A stretch of DNA of 64,000 nt, taken from contig SFDX01000006.1 of the NCBI GenBank assembly GCA_004557455.1, forward strand, positions 1 through 64,000, written 5' to 3'. The notes beneath the pieces were generated by a model, which made no database searches, was not told the DNA's origin, and saw only the letters and a program-made list of their open reading frames with translations. Position numbers and translations under genes: made by a program. The DNA comes from Akkermansia muciniphila. GTDB lineage: Bacteria > Verrucomicrobiota > Verrucomicrobiia > Verrucomicrobiales > Akkermansiaceae. Shown here piece by piece: positions 15,525 to 24,960 of this stretch; position 1 is the first letter of the stretch; each line of letters opens with the position of its first letter.

Positions 15525-17609
15525 CTACGAGAACAGGGAGGCGAGTTGGTAGACGAGGACGGCGGCGAGGAAGCCGATGAGGTTGAGGGAGAGGAATTGG
15601 AGGATGGTGAAGAGGCGGCTACCGGTTTCTTTGAGCACGACGGCGACGGTGCCGAGGCACGGAAGAGCGAGGAGGGCGAAGGTCATGATGCCGAGGGCGC
15701 GGGGGATGTTGTAGTGGGAACGGATGGCTTGTTTTTTGAGGGCTTCCTCATAGGCCTGCTTTTGCTCGGGAGACATCCCCTGCGCGGCGGCGGGAGAGGG
15801 TTCGGCCTTGAAGAGGATGCAGAGTTGGGTCACCAGCAGCTCCTTGGCGGAGAAAGCGCCGATCATGGCCGAATTGGCCTGCCAGTCCATGCCGGCAAAC
15901 TGCGAGATCGGCTCGAAAATGCGCCCGACGCGGGCCGAGTAGCAGGACGGATGCGCGACCTCGGTTTCCCCCTGCTCATTATATTGCAGAGGGAAGGTGT
16001 TGAACACCCAGAGAAGGATACTGCCGAAGAGGATGAACGTGGCCGCTTTCTTAAGATAACCGCTCGCCTTCTCCCACACGCTGAGCAGATAACTGCGCCA
16101 GCGCGGAAGGCGGTAAGACGGAAGCTCCATGATGAATAACTCATCATCGCCGCGGAAAATGGTACTCTTGAGCAAGCGAGCGATGAGCACCGCCATCGCC
16201 ACGCCCAGAATATACAGCCCCCACAGTGTGAGGGTGCGCCAAGCCGGCGGAACAAGCGCCTGAATGATAAGCGTAAAGACCACCAGACGCGCCGAGCAAT
16301 TCATGAGCGGCAGCACAAAGATGGTCGCCAAGCGATCCGTTCTGCTCTCGATACTCCGCGTCGAAAGCACAGCCGGCACATTGCAACTGAAGCCCAACAG
16401 CATGGGAATGAAGCTCTTGCCGTGCAAGCCCATCTTGTGCATGAAACGATCCATGAGGAAAGCCGCCCGCGCCATGTAACCCGTAGACTCCAACAGGGAC
16501 AAACAAGCGAACAGAATCACAATGGTCGGCACAAAACTGACCACGCCCCCCGCGCCGCCGATGATGCCCCGCGTAACAAGTGACTGCAGGAGCGGGTGGC
16601 CCGAGAGCAAAGGCCCGACCTGCCCGGAAAGCCAGTCAAACCCCGCCTGCACCGCCTCCACCATGGGATTACCCAGGGTAAACGAGATGTAGAATATCAG
16701 GAACATGATACCCACAAAAAACAACATACCGAAATAGCGATGCGTCAACAGACGGTCCAGCGCCAGCGTCATCATCCGCGCATCCTGAACGGAAGCACGG
16801 CCGCTGAGCACCTCGCCCACCAAACCGTGGATCACACCGTATCGCTTATCCGTCAGCAGCTCCGCAGGCGTGGTACCGAACTCCCGCTCCAGGGTATCAC
16901 GGCAATCGTTCACAATCCGGAGGAAACGCTGCCCCTTCTCGCCGTGGTGGGTAAAATGCGCGATCATCTTACTGTTTCCCTCCAACAAACGGGACGCAAT
17001 GTAAGAGGTAGGCTCATCGTGAGGGGGGAATTCCCCCGACTCATAGGCATGCGTCAACAAATGGAAGATGCGATCCACCGCCTCGCCGTACTCCGGGCGG
17101 CGAATCGTACCCGTCTGCATCTTGTCATAGCAGGTTGCCCCGATAATCGAACGCAGCTTACGGATGCCCTGACCGTGGAAAGCATCCGTTCTCACCACCA
17201 TCACACCTATCAGTTCCTCCAGACGTCGGGTATTGAAAGACAGCCCCGCGTGCATGGCCACATCTGCCATATTCAGCACCAACAGCACCTGCCAACCGAA
17301 ATGCCAGAGTTGCAGGGTGAGGTAGAGCTGGACATCGAGATTCGTGCTGTCAACCACGCTGATAACCAGCTTGGGGCTATGGCGAGTGAGGCAGTGCATG
17401 GTGAGCGCCTCCTCCGGCGAATTCTCCCCGAGGCGATACACCCCCGGCAGGTCAATGAGATCCACATCCCCCTGCTCGGTATGCAATACCTCATGCACCT
17501 CCTCCACCGTCATACCGACGGGACGATTTGTACCCGTGAGGCAGTTAAAAAGCGACGTCTTACCGCTGTGCGGCGTCCCCAACAAAATAGCTTGCGGAAG
17601 TTCACTCAT
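15525..17609 (-). CDS. feoB: Ferrous iron transporter FeoB
   Basis: GTP-dependent Fe(II) uptake across the inner membrane. The 694-aa protein has an N-terminal G domain (G1 GTPHSGKTS, G3 DLPG, G4 NMAD), the FeoB helical domain, and a polytopic membrane domain with two Gate motifs. The G1 motif starts GTPHSGKT rather than the usual GNPNxGKT. The ATG at 17609 overlaps the feoA stop by 8 nt (ATGAGTGA); this start gives the standard N-terminus (ILLGTPHSGKT). Confidence 0.96.
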   Translation of the reverse strand: MSELPQAILLGTPHSGKTSLFNCLTGTNRPVGMTVEEVHEVLHTEQGDVDLIDLPGVYRLGENSPEEALTMHCLTRHSPKLVISVVDSTNLDVQLYLTLQLWHFGWQVLLVLNMADVAMHAGLSFNTRRLEELIGVMVVRTDAFHGQGIRKLRSIIGATCYDKMQTGTIRRPEYGEAVDRIFHLLTHAYESGEFPPHDEPTSYIASRLLEGNSKMIAHFTHHGEKGQRFLRIVNDCRDTLEREFGTTPAELLTDKRYGVIHGLVGEVLSGRASVQDARMMTLALDRLLTHRYFGMLFFVGIMFLIFYISFTLGNPMVEAVQAGFDWLSGQVGPLLSGHPLLQSLVTRGIIGGAGGVVSFVPTIVILFACLSLLESTGYMARAAFLMDRFMHKMGLHGKSFIPMLLGFSCNVPAVLSTRSIESRTDRLATIFVLPLMNCSARLVVFTLIIQALVPPAWRTLTLWGLYILGVAMAVLIARLLKSTIFRGDDELFIMELPSYRLPRWRSYLLSVWEKASGYLKKAATFILFGSILLWVFNTFPLQYNEQGETEVAHPSCYSARVGRIFEPISQFAGMDWQANSAMIGAFSAKELLVTQLCILFKAEPSPAAAQGMSPEQKQAYEEALKKQAIRSHYNIPRALGIMTFALLALPCLGTVAVVLKETGSRLFTILQFLSLNLIGFLAAVLVYQLASLFS

Positions 17610-17982
17610 GGCAGGTTGAAGAAACGGAGCAAACACGAATGAGGGCGGCCTCGCTGCGGCGGAGAACCACCATGGAACCCTGCACGGAAAGCAGCATGGG
17701 ACCACCGAAAAGAGCCTGCTCATGCACGGTAACAACAATACCGCGCACAAGGCCGTAGTCCGCGAAGCGATTGATGAGATCCTGATCCCCCGAAGCGACG
17801 GAAACGACACGCCCGCTCTGCCCCACGGCGAGCTCCGCGAGCGACACCTCCCGCCCCGGAGGCAGGGAACCGGAGCAGCCACGGCACCCCGGCGAACAGC
17901 AAGCACCGCATCCCCGCGAGAACCGCCGCACCAAGGAATCCAACCAACGCAACCACCGACCGCGCCTGCACCTGCACTTCAT
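17602..17982 (-). CDS. feoA: FeoA with an N-terminal cysteine-rich extension
   Basis: FeoA is a small SH3-like protein that binds FeoB and supports iron uptake. Here the FeoA domain (about residues 44-126) begins at SLAELAVGQSG and contains RFADYGLVRG and the strand pattern of the family. It is preceded by ~43 extra residues that are basic and cysteine-rich (C3, C5, C25, C28, C29, C33, C36), resembling the cysteine tail of FeoB-associated Cys-rich proteins. The ATG at 17982 is 6 nt after a TATACT -10 box, so the extension is probably translated. Coupled to feoB by overlap. Confidence 0.88.
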   Translation of the reverse strand: MKCRCRRGRWLRWLDSLVRRFSRGCGACCSPGCRGCSGSLPPGREVSLAELAVGQSGRVVSVASGDQDLINRFADYGLVRGIVVTVHEQALFGGPMLLSVQGSMVVLRRSEAALIRVCSVSSTCHE

Positions 17983-17988
17983 GCGCCC

Positions 17989-18016
17989 AGTATAGCACAA
18001 AACACCCCACCCGCAA
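17989..18016 (-). promoter_or_regulatory. Leaderless promoter of feoAB
   Basis: TTGCGG, 16 nt, TATACT, then 6 nt to ATG 17982. I see no clear Fur-box palindrome. Confidence 0.65.
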
Positions 18017-18080
18017 GCTCAAAACGCGCCGAAAAGCGACAAAAGTACGCCCATACTGACACATATGCAACGGAAAAGGC

Positions 18081-18110
18081 TTGCACGCTCCCGCCCCGGC
18101 GTGTTACCAT
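18081..18110 (+). promoter_or_regulatory. Promoter of the alpha/beta hydrolase gene
   Basis: TTGCAC, 18 nt, TACCAT, then 6 nt to an in-frame GTG (18117) or 9 nt to ATG 18120. The upstream in-frame TTG at 18081 is the -35 box. Confidence 0.55.
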
Positions 18111-18119
18111 GCCGCCGTG

Positions 18120-19046
18120 ATGAAACCACGCAATCTGCTGCGCCGGTTGGGTCGCATCCTGCCGAGAGCCCTGAGGCTCCTGCTCCTGCGGCGCTACATG
18201 GCCCGACACCACTACCCCTGCGCCGATACCTGGGCCCCGGGGGAATCCGGGGAATTCTCCTTCACCAACGCGAGCGAGCGGACACCCCTGCGCCTGCGCG
18301 GTTGGGTACACCGCCCCGACGGACAACCCAAGGGCACCGTATTTCTGCTGCACGGCTTCCTGAGCTGCGCCGCCGCGAAAATCAAGGAAGCCCGCTTGTT
18401 TTCCCGCGAATGCGGCCTGGTCTGCGTGGCCTGGGATGCACGCGCCCACGGGAGCAGCGATGCAGCCGTGCCTACCTTCGGCCCGCAGGAGGTGGGCGAT
18501 GTGAGCGCGGCCCTGGAGAAAGCATCGGCCATGGGGCTGCCGCGCCCCTTCATCCTCTACGGCACCTCCATGGGCGGCATGGTAGCGCGCTGCGCGGCGC
18601 GGTGTCTGCCGCAGATAGACGGCGTTATCAGCTCCCACGCCCCCGGCAGTCTGCGCGATCTTCTGGAACTGACCCCCATGACCCCGACGGAGCGCATACT
18701 GCTGCGAGATGTGCTTCTGTGCGGCGAATACGGCTGCGAAATCGAGGACTGCGGCGACCCCGCCAACATGCCCGTACAGCGCGGTTGCAATCCTTTTGTC
18801 CTGGCTGTTTCCGGGGAAAAAGATTGCTATTGCGAGGAGCGCATGCGCGCCGCGTTTATGACCTGGCCGGGAGAAAAGGCCTATAACGTCTTTCCCGGAG
18901 CAACAAAGTCCCGCTGCATCCGTTATGTGTTTCCCCATACGGGGCATCCCGGTGGTCCGGACCCCATCAGCTACGAGCAGCCGGAGTACCCGCGCCTGCT
19001 GAAGGAAGCCGTTGAGCGCATTCTGGCCGAGCACAAAGGCCGCTAA
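18120..19046 (+). CDS. Alpha/beta-hydrolase (serine hydrolase)
   Basis: A 308-aa alpha/beta-hydrolase of the kind often annotated as lysophospholipase or peptidase-like esterase. The oxyanion strand FLLHGF, the nucleophile elbow GTSMGG (Ser at about 150) and a C-terminal HTGHPGG containing the candidate catalytic His are present. The N-terminus is very basic and Leu/Arg-rich (residues 1-25) and may be an amphipathic membrane-associating helix rather than a cleaved signal. Substrate unknown. Start 18120 is preferred; GTG 18117 adds one residue. The stop codon overlaps that of the convergent IMPase gene (CTAA). Confidence 0.85.
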   Translation: MKPRNLLRRLGRILPRALRLLLLRRYMARHHYPCADTWAPGESGEFSFTNASERTPLRLRGWVHRPDGQPKGTVFLLHGFLSCAAAKIKEARLFSRECGLVCVAWDARAHGSSDAAVPTFGPQEVGDVSAALEKASAMGLPRPFILYGTSMGGMVARCAARCLPQIDGVISSHAPGSLRDLLELTPMTPTERILLRDVLLCGEYGCEIEDCGDPANMPVQRGCNPFVLAVSGEKDCYCEERMRAAFMTWPGEKAYNVFPGATKSRCIRYVFPHTGHPGGPDPISYEQPEYPRLLKEAVERILAEHKGR

Positions 19047-19819
19047 TCCGTTGCCTCCAGAGCCTCGACAATGGGGATGCGGCCGTTCCACGCCGTCACG
19101 GAGCCACTGATACCGTCCGGCGAATGCGGTGTGTAGATCAAGCTCCCTCCCGCGGCCTCCAGGATAATACGCGCCGCCGCGAAATCCCACAGATTGATAC
19201 GGTTCTCAACGTAGGCATCCATGCGACCCGCGGCAATATAACAAAGAGACAGAGCCGCAGAACCCAGAATGCGGATCTTGCGAACCCGCCGGGAAATACA
19301 GGCAAAACGGCGTATCCCCTCCTCCCCGGAGCCGTCATGTGTACCATGGCCGATAAATACGACGGCCTCGGACAAGGCAGCGCGGCCAGAGACGTGGATA
19401 ACCGATCCGTTCAAGCGGGCCTCCTGCCCCGCCACGGCACAGAAGCACTCGCGCTGCATGGGGTCGTACACACAACCCAGCAACGGTTTACCGTACTCGT
19501 ACAATGCCACGCTGACGCAAAAGAGCGGGAGGCCGTAGAAATAGTTTACCGTGCCATCGAGAGGGTCAATGATCCAAACACGCTCGGCGGATTCAACATC
19601 TCCCTGCGTCCCCTCCTCTCCCAAAACGGCATCCTGCGGAAAACGACGCTTCAACATATCCGTGATGATGTCCTGCGTCTCGCGGTCCAGTCGAAGTTTA
19701 ACATCGTGCAGATACTCGGCATCCACCTGCTTGGCGGAAGAGAAATGCGCTGCCAGGAATTCACCCGCCGTACGGGCAGCCTGCTGCGCTACCTGCAACT
19801 GTTCATATACATCCGTCAT
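19043..19819 (-). CDS. Inositol monophosphatase family protein
   Basis: A 258-aa Mg-dependent phosphatase of the IMPase/SuhB/CysQ superfamily. Metal ligands are evident: GEEG (E68, E69), WIIDPLDGT (D85, D88) and the C-terminal LWDFAAA followed by EAAGG. The substrate could be inositol phosphate, PAP or another sugar phosphate; the sequence does not decide. It overlaps the GT51 gene by ATGA, making it the last gene of the envelope operon. Confidence 0.92.
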   Translation of the reverse strand: MTDVYEQLQVAQQAARTAGEFLAAHFSSAKQVDAEYLHDVKLRLDRETQDIITDMLKRRFPQDAVLGEEGTQGDVESAERVWIIDPLDGTVNYFYGLPLFCVSVALYEYGKPLLGCVYDPMQRECFCAVAGQEARLNGSVIHVSGRAALSEAVVFIGHGTHDGSGEEGIRRFACISRRVRKIRILGSAALSLCYIAAGRMDAYVENRINLWDFAAARIILEAAGGSLIYTPHSPDGISGSVTAWNGRIPIVEALEATD

Positions 19820-21684
19820 TTCTTCTTCAATATTTCGCGTGTGCGGGCCAGAACATCCTGCGCCAGGAACTCCGAGGCTCGAACGGCCAAGTTACGCAGG
19901 ATGGGGTCGGACATCATCGGATTGTTATCATCGAAGCCCATCCAGACAAAAACCGCGGCTGCCTTGTCCCGGAAAAGCATGGTCCACACCCCGCCGTTTT
20001 CGCGGAGGGTAACACACATTTTCACAGGCTTTCCCTCCTCTGCCACAAAGGGAGCCATGAGAGCTACGGAGGAAGCGCTCTCTCGGCGGATATACTCAGG
20101 GGCCTTCTCCTGCGGGCAGGCATAGACCATGCCGCCCCGGCGATTCCAAATCGTGCGCAGCAGGGAGATTCTGTAACCGCGCCCGCGGTTCTGAATATCA
20201 AAAAGCAAACGCGCCAGATCAAGAGCACGAACGGAAAACACGCCATTATACAAATCGTTCTCCTTATCCGGTGGGGGCAGCTCGGCATCCAAGCCCAGGG
20301 ACTCATAGAATGCCTTCACCACGCTGTAGCCCACATGAGAACCTGTCTGAACAGGGTCATCCGAGACGATATAGTTAGAAGATCCCGGCTGACTGGCAGC
20401 ACAGAAAAGCAGCGGCGACGCAGCGCGCCCCGGGACGATACGACGCTGCCAGCGGTCAATGCCGTCCAACGCACTGCGGCCACCCACTACCGCCAGAACG
20501 TTACCGCGGGAACCGTTACGTGCATCCACCACCAGGACGCTGCATTGCAACAGACCCTTCATGTCGTTATCCTCATTGCGTGCCCGGAGCGCGGCGGGGC
20601 GTCGGGCTGTCAGAAAGTACTTGCGCTGAATATCTGCTACCGCTTTATCTCGGCTCAGATAGGGCTCCCACGCTTTCGGGAGCGGGCTCTTCATTTCCAC
20701 GGCGGCGGCGGCTGTCTCCACGGCAGACTCCACGTATTGCTGCAGAGGTAACAATAAATTCGACACAACGGAAACACCGGCGCTGCCGTCCTCCAACACT
20801 CCCTGCAAGGCTTCAAGCTCACGATGAGCCCACATCGTTGCGTAGGAATACTCCACGGCCGAACTCCCGCCCTTCCCCTCCGCACACAGGGAGATGGGGG
20901 TCTTCCGCGCCGCATCTGCCTCCTCCTCTCCCAGAGAACCGACCTCCACCATGCGCGTCAGCACCTCGTTCTTCACTGCCTCGGCCCGCTGCATATCGAC
21001 CACGGGGTTATAAATGGACGGGCCGCGCACAAGCCCCGCCAGGACGGCGGACTCGACCAAGGTGAGCTTCTGAACCGGCTTACCGAAGTAACAGCGCGCA
21101 GCGGATGCTATACCGTAACAGTTACAACCGAAATAGATACGGTTGAGATACTCCGTAAAAATGGTACGCTTGTCAAAATTGCGCTCGATGCGTTGGGCAA
21201 GCATGGCCTCGACCAGCTTACGGTCCATGTTCTTACCCTGCAGATTGAACACGTTACGCGTGAGCTGCATCGTGATGGTGGATGCCCCCTGCTCATACTT
21301 AAGGGCAGTAGCATTGCGCCACAACGAGCGCAGGACGGAGCTCCACACGATGCCGCTGTGGCTGAAAAACGACTCGTCCTCCCGAGCCACAAAGGCATCT
21401 ACCAGATGCTGCGGCAGCTGCTCCCAGGTAACGGGGAGCGCCGCGCCGTCGTGCAAAGGCCCGACAGGCGTATTATCCGCATCGTATAACAAACTCTCCG
21501 AACGATACACACGGAGCTCGTTCAAATCGAACTCCGAGGCACGGTAAGAGTAGATTCCCAGCACGGCCAACACCACCACCCCCAGACCGCCGGCCAGCAC
21601 AGCCAACAGAGCCAGCCTGTTCCTGCCGAGAGTCAGCAGGCTGTACCAGTGCTTACGCCGGTTTCCGGGGGAGATGTTAAACAT
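19816..21684 (-). CDS. GT51 peptidoglycan glycosyltransferase with a degenerate transpeptidase domain
   Basis: A 622-aa PBP1-type protein: membrane helix about 24-46, then a complete GT51 domain (EDESFF at 102-107, QGASTITMQL at 132-141, ARCYFGKPVQ), which polymerises lipid II. The C-terminal half keeps the layout of a penicillin-binding domain but lacks its motifs: where SxxK is expected it reads PGRAASP (418-424), and the KTG-like position reads KMCVT (about 555-559). The following VWMGFDDN matches the family's end region. It should polymerise glycan strands without cross-linking. It lies 9 nt after the TPR gene. Confidence 0.9.
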   Translation of the reverse strand: MFNISPGNRRKHWYSLLTLGRNRLALLAVLAGGLGVVVLAVLGIYSYRASEFDLNELRVYRSESLLYDADNTPVGPLHDGAALPVTWEQLPQHLVDAFVAREDESFFSHSGIVWSSVLRSLWRNATALKYEQGASTITMQLTRNVFNLQGKNMDRKLVEAMLAQRIERNFDKRTIFTEYLNRIYFGCNCYGIASAARCYFGKPVQKLTLVESAVLAGLVRGPSIYNPVVDMQRAEAVKNEVLTRMVEVGSLGEEEADAARKTPISLCAEGKGGSSAVEYSYATMWAHRELEALQGVLEDGSAGVSVVSNLLLPLQQYVESAVETAAAAVEMKSPLPKAWEPYLSRDKAVADIQRKYFLTARRPAALRARNEDNDMKGLLQCSVLVVDARNGSRGNVLAVVGGRSALDGIDRWQRRIVPGRAASPLLFCAASQPGSSNYIVSDDPVQTGSHVGYSVVKAFYESLGLDAELPPPDKENDLYNGVFSVRALDLARLLFDIQNRGRGYRISLLRTIWNRRGGMVYACPQEKAPEYIRRESASSVALMAPFVAEEGKPVKMCVTLRENGGVWTMLFRDKAAAVFVWMGFDDNNPMMSDPILRNLAVRASEFLAQDVLARTREILKKK

Positions 21685-21693
21685 AGCGGCAGA

Positions 21694-24138
21694 TCACTCC
21701 TTACGCTCCTCCATGAAGCGAGTAACGGCAAGGGGCGGATTCCACCCGGGGAACTGCGTCTTGAGTGTCTCCTCATAACCGGAGGCCTCACCGGGTTTGC
21801 CGCCTTTCTTCAAGGCACAGGTAATTTTGTACAGGGAGAGCGGCTGGAGGTCCTTGTCACTCACCACGTTGGCCACGCGGCCGTAGATCTTGGCTGCCTC
21901 GTCATACTGCTTCATCACATAATGGGCATCCCCCAGGGTAATGAATACCGCAGATTTCACGGGGCCGTCAATACCCAAGGCAATGGCATCCTCACAGACC
22001 TTGACAGCCTCCTGCGCACGCCCCAGCCCGATGAGCAGCTGGGCGCGGTCGCGCATGCCCTCCGCCTTGCGATACGGCTGCTGCTCCATTTCGAGGTAAT
22101 GGCCGGAGGCCTCCAGCCCCAGCTCATACAAATGCAACTCCAGGCGAGCCTTGGCCAGGGTCTTCCATACGAGCGGCTCCACCTTGGGACGCACCTGCTC
22201 GCGGCCCTCGGCATCCGTGTACTTCTCCTTTCCCTCGCGGGCAAGGGAATCGCTCATATATTTATTAGCGAGTGCGTAATCACGGGCTTGGAAGCAATTC
22301 CAACCGGCCCACCGCAGAATCGCAGGCGGCAGGGCCTTGTAGGAGGCCTCATTCGACTTCTCCAAAGCCTGCAGGGATTCCGTGAGTTTCGCCGCATTCT
22401 GTAATTTGAAGTAGCACTGCACAAGGCGCAGACTGACCACGTTGGAATACTGCTCGGGATTCAGCGTGCGCGCCTCCTCGAAGGCGGTCACGGCCTTGGT
22501 GGGATCGGTCTCGTAGAGCGCGCAGGCTATATTATAATGAGCCTCGGCCAACGCGATGGGCTTAACGCGGCTGCCGCATTTGATCAAGCCCGTGTAGTAT
22601 TTGATCATCTCCGCATTCTTCTGCACGCGGGAGCAGGCCTGGGCTGCACTCTGCCAACAAACCGGCGCAGCCGAGGAATCCGGGAATTCCTTGATGACGC
22701 GGTCAAAGTCCTTGAGAGCCTGGGGCACCTTGTTTTCCTTCACCAGACAGCGGCCGCGAAGCGCCAACGCATCCGCCAAGCGCTTGTCCTCCGGATAGGT
22801 TGCGATGAAATGATCCAGAGTGCCGATGGGATCCATAAGCTCGGACTGCGCGGCCGTCCAGGCCTTCTTGTAGGTGGCGTCCGCCTGAACACTCTCCGGA
22901 AGTCGGGCGGGATTCAGCACATCGAACTGACGCGCGGAGTTCGCCACATCCGCCAGCATCAGGCGGTCGGCATACATATAACGCACCAGGTGCACACAGG
23001 GCAAATCCGCCGTCGGGGCACCTTCCTTGGCATAGGTATTGAGGAACTGCTGCGCCGACGTCACAAAACGGGGACTGCGCATCTGCTGCACACAGACCAC
23101 GCGGCGATACCCCGCATCCGCCGCCAGATTGGACTTCGGCAGCGCGTTCTCCACCACGGAGAACCAATCCGCCGCACGCTCGTAGTCCTTCAGCTCCATA
23201 TAACTCTGCCCCACGATCAGCGCACGGTTGGCTTCCTTGGTCTTGTCGTCCAATGTTGCGTGATTGCGGCGGATGAGTTCAACGACCTCGGTGTATTTCT
23301 GTGCCTTGTAGAGCTGAATGAGCGACTCCATCTGCGCCTCGGCGGCATACTTCTCCATCCCGGGGATCGTACTGAGGCGGCTGTACAGGTTCTGGGACTC
23401 GGTTGACTTGCCGAGACGGGATGCCAAACGCGCAGCCTGCAGGGTAGCCGTGCCGCGAATCGAATCATCCGGTTGGTGACGGTTCAACAGATTCAGGAAA
23501 AGGGAATACGCCTCCTCGTCCTTGCCGTCTTCCACTTTCATCTGTGCCAAGGCCAGAATAGACGCCTGCATAATGGCCGGACGCACTCCGGACAGTACCA
23601 TGATGCTGCGGAAGCGCGACTCGGCGTCCTCGCGGTTTCCGCGGGCCAACTGCACCTTGCCGAGGCGGTACATCGCATCATGCTTCAAATCGTTACGCTT
23701 AGTCTCACGCAACACAATGGTGAAATAGCCCTGTGCCGTATCGTTCAGATTACGAGCAGCCGCCTGGGTGGCCAGTTTGTAAGCAGCCGCAGCAGCATAC
23801 TCGCCGCGGGTTTCATTGGCCAACTTAGCCAGACTCTTGTTAGCCGCGGCATCCTCACCGGCCTCGGCCTGACAAATAGCGCACTGGTAGAGTGCCTTCT
23901 GATAGCGGGAGGACTTCGGGAAACGCTTCAGGAAGGCCGCGAATAACTCGCCGGCGCGCTTCATGGTCGAACGCCGTGAAACGGCATCCAACTCCGGACT
24001 GCGCGCCTGCAAATAAAGCTGCTCGGCAATGGCGTAGGTATCCGCCTCCTCATTCGTCACCAAGGGGCGTGAATCCGTGTTCTGCGCCCATGCCGGCACA
24101 CTTGCCAGCAACAAGGCCGGTATCAATACTTGTTTCAT
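21694..24138 (-). CDS. Large exported TPR protein
   Basis: An 814-aa protein with a signal peptide (ends AWA after ~19 residues) followed almost entirely by helical hairpins with TPR spacing, for example 'FLKRFPKSSRYQKALYQ' and later 'LAYNIACALYETDP'-type units. This resembles YbgF/BamD-like or exported TPR scaffold proteins. It is encoded directly after ExbB/ExbD-type genes (ATGA overlap) and before a peptidoglycan polymerase, so a role as periplasmic scaffold of a proton-driven envelope machine is plausible but inferred. Confidence 0.85.
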   Translation of the reverse strand: MKQVLIPALLLASVPAWAQNTDSRPLVTNEEADTYAIAEQLYLQARSPELDAVSRRSTMKRAGELFAAFLKRFPKSSRYQKALYQCAICQAEAGEDAAANKSLAKLANETRGEYAAAAAYKLATQAAARNLNDTAQGYFTIVLRETKRNDLKHDAMYRLGKVQLARGNREDAESRFRSIMVLSGVRPAIMQASILALAQMKVEDGKDEEAYSLFLNLLNRHQPDDSIRGTATLQAARLASRLGKSTESQNLYSRLSTIPGMEKYAAEAQMESLIQLYKAQKYTEVVELIRRNHATLDDKTKEANRALIVGQSYMELKDYERAADWFSVVENALPKSNLAADAGYRRVVCVQQMRSPRFVTSAQQFLNTYAKEGAPTADLPCVHLVRYMYADRLMLADVANSARQFDVLNPARLPESVQADATYKKAWTAAQSELMDPIGTLDHFIATYPEDKRLADALALRGRCLVKENKVPQALKDFDRVIKEFPDSSAAPVCWQSAAQACSRVQKNAEMIKYYTGLIKCGSRVKPIALAEAHYNIACALYETDPTKAVTAFEEARTLNPEQYSNVVSLRLVQCYFKLQNAAKLTESLQALEKSNEASYKALPPAILRWAGWNCFQARDYALANKYMSDSLAREGKEKYTDAEGREQVRPKVEPLVWKTLAKARLELHLYELGLEASGHYLEMEQQPYRKAEGMRDRAQLLIGLGRAQEAVKVCEDAIALGIDGPVKSAVFITLGDAHYVMKQYDEAAKIYGRVANVVSDKDLQPLSLYKITCALKKGGKPGEASGYEETLKTQFPGWNPPLAVTRFMEERKE

Positions 24139-24509
24139 TGTTCTTGCAGATTAAAGTTTGCGCTGAAAAACAGATTGGAGAATCCCGCTTCGAGACAAAT
24201 GCAGACAAGCTTCTTCATCCGCTCGTGCGGCACATCTGCCGCCGCGCGAATGCACACACAGCGGTCGGGATTCTGCTGTGCCATAGGCTTCAGCAGCACG
24301 GGCAACTCCTCGAGTGTACACTCCCGGCCGTCTACCCGGACAGCGATTCGGTCACCTTCCTTTCTGACATCAAGAACGAGCTCATCCTCGATAAGCTCAG
24401 GAGCTTCGGCATTCGTCATCACCGGAGGCTCCCCCTCAGGCAGCAGAGAGAACGTGAACAGAGCCAAGGGCGAAATCAGTAACAGAGTCAGCGAAAAAGG
24501 GCACAGCAT
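24135..24509 (-). CDS. Second ExbD/TolR-like protein
   Basis: A 124-aa protein with one N-terminal membrane helix (about residues 5-22) and a periplasmic domain with the ExbD/TolR pattern: ELVLDVRKEGDRIAVRVDG, then PVLLKPMAQQNPDRCVCIRA. The membrane helix lacks the Asp that carries protons in ExbD (it reads LTLLLISPLALFTF), so it is probably an accessory subunit. It begins 13 nt after the canonical exbD. Confidence 0.8.
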   Translation of the reverse strand: MLCPFSLTLLLISPLALFTFSLLPEGEPPVMTNAEAPELIEDELVLDVRKEGDRIAVRVDGRECTLEELPVLLKPMAQQNPDRCVCIRAAADVPHERMKKLVCICLEAGFSNLFFSANFNLQEQ

Positions 24510-24522
24510 AACACGACAAAGG

Positions 24523-24954
24523 CTACTGCCCTTCCTTGGGCATTTGTTTGGAGAAACTCACCTGGCTGATTCCGGCTTTGGTGCAGGTTGTAATAACGTC
24601 GGCCATCATCTGCCAAGTCATCTGCGCATCCCCGCGGATACGCACGGGCTGGTCGGGATTCAAGCGCACCATGCGCTCCAACATAGCCCCCAGTTTCTCG
24701 CGGGTAAACTCCTCGCGATCCACGGTAATGATCAACTCGCCGTTATCTTCCCGTGCGTTGATGATAATCTCATCAATGGCGCGGGATGTCTCTTCCGTGG
24801 TCTTGGGGGCCGTGGGTACCTTCACCTTCAAGTCCTGCTCGTTGAGGATGAACTTGGTAGTCACCACGAAGAAAATGAGCAGAAGGAAGACGATATCCAG
24901 CATCGGGGCAAGCTGGAAACCCACGGACTCCGGCGCTTTAACGGTAAGTTTCAT
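24523..24954 (-). CDS. exbD: Biopolymer transport protein ExbD/TolR
   Basis: A 143-aa stator subunit. The membrane helix contains the conserved proton-carrying Asp (APMLDIVFLLLIFF, D19), followed by a periplasmic domain with LIITVDREEFTREKL and QPVRIRGDAQMTW. Works with ExbB to use the proton motive force, either for TonB-dependent transport or a Tol-like function. Six nt after exbB, ahead of a second ExbD-like gene. Confidence 0.93.
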   Translation of the reverse strand: MKLTVKAPESVGFQLAPMLDIVFLLLIFFVVTTKFILNEQDLKVKVPTAPKTTEETSRAIDEIIINAREDNGELIITVDREEFTREKLGAMLERMVRLNPDQPVRIRGDAQMTWQMMADVITTCTKAGISQVSFSKQMPKEGQ

Positions 24955-24960
24955 GCTGCA

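Noticed and set aside
18081-18119. TTG as the start of the alpha/beta hydrolase
   Set aside because: It is the -35 box TTGCAC of the gene's own promoter.
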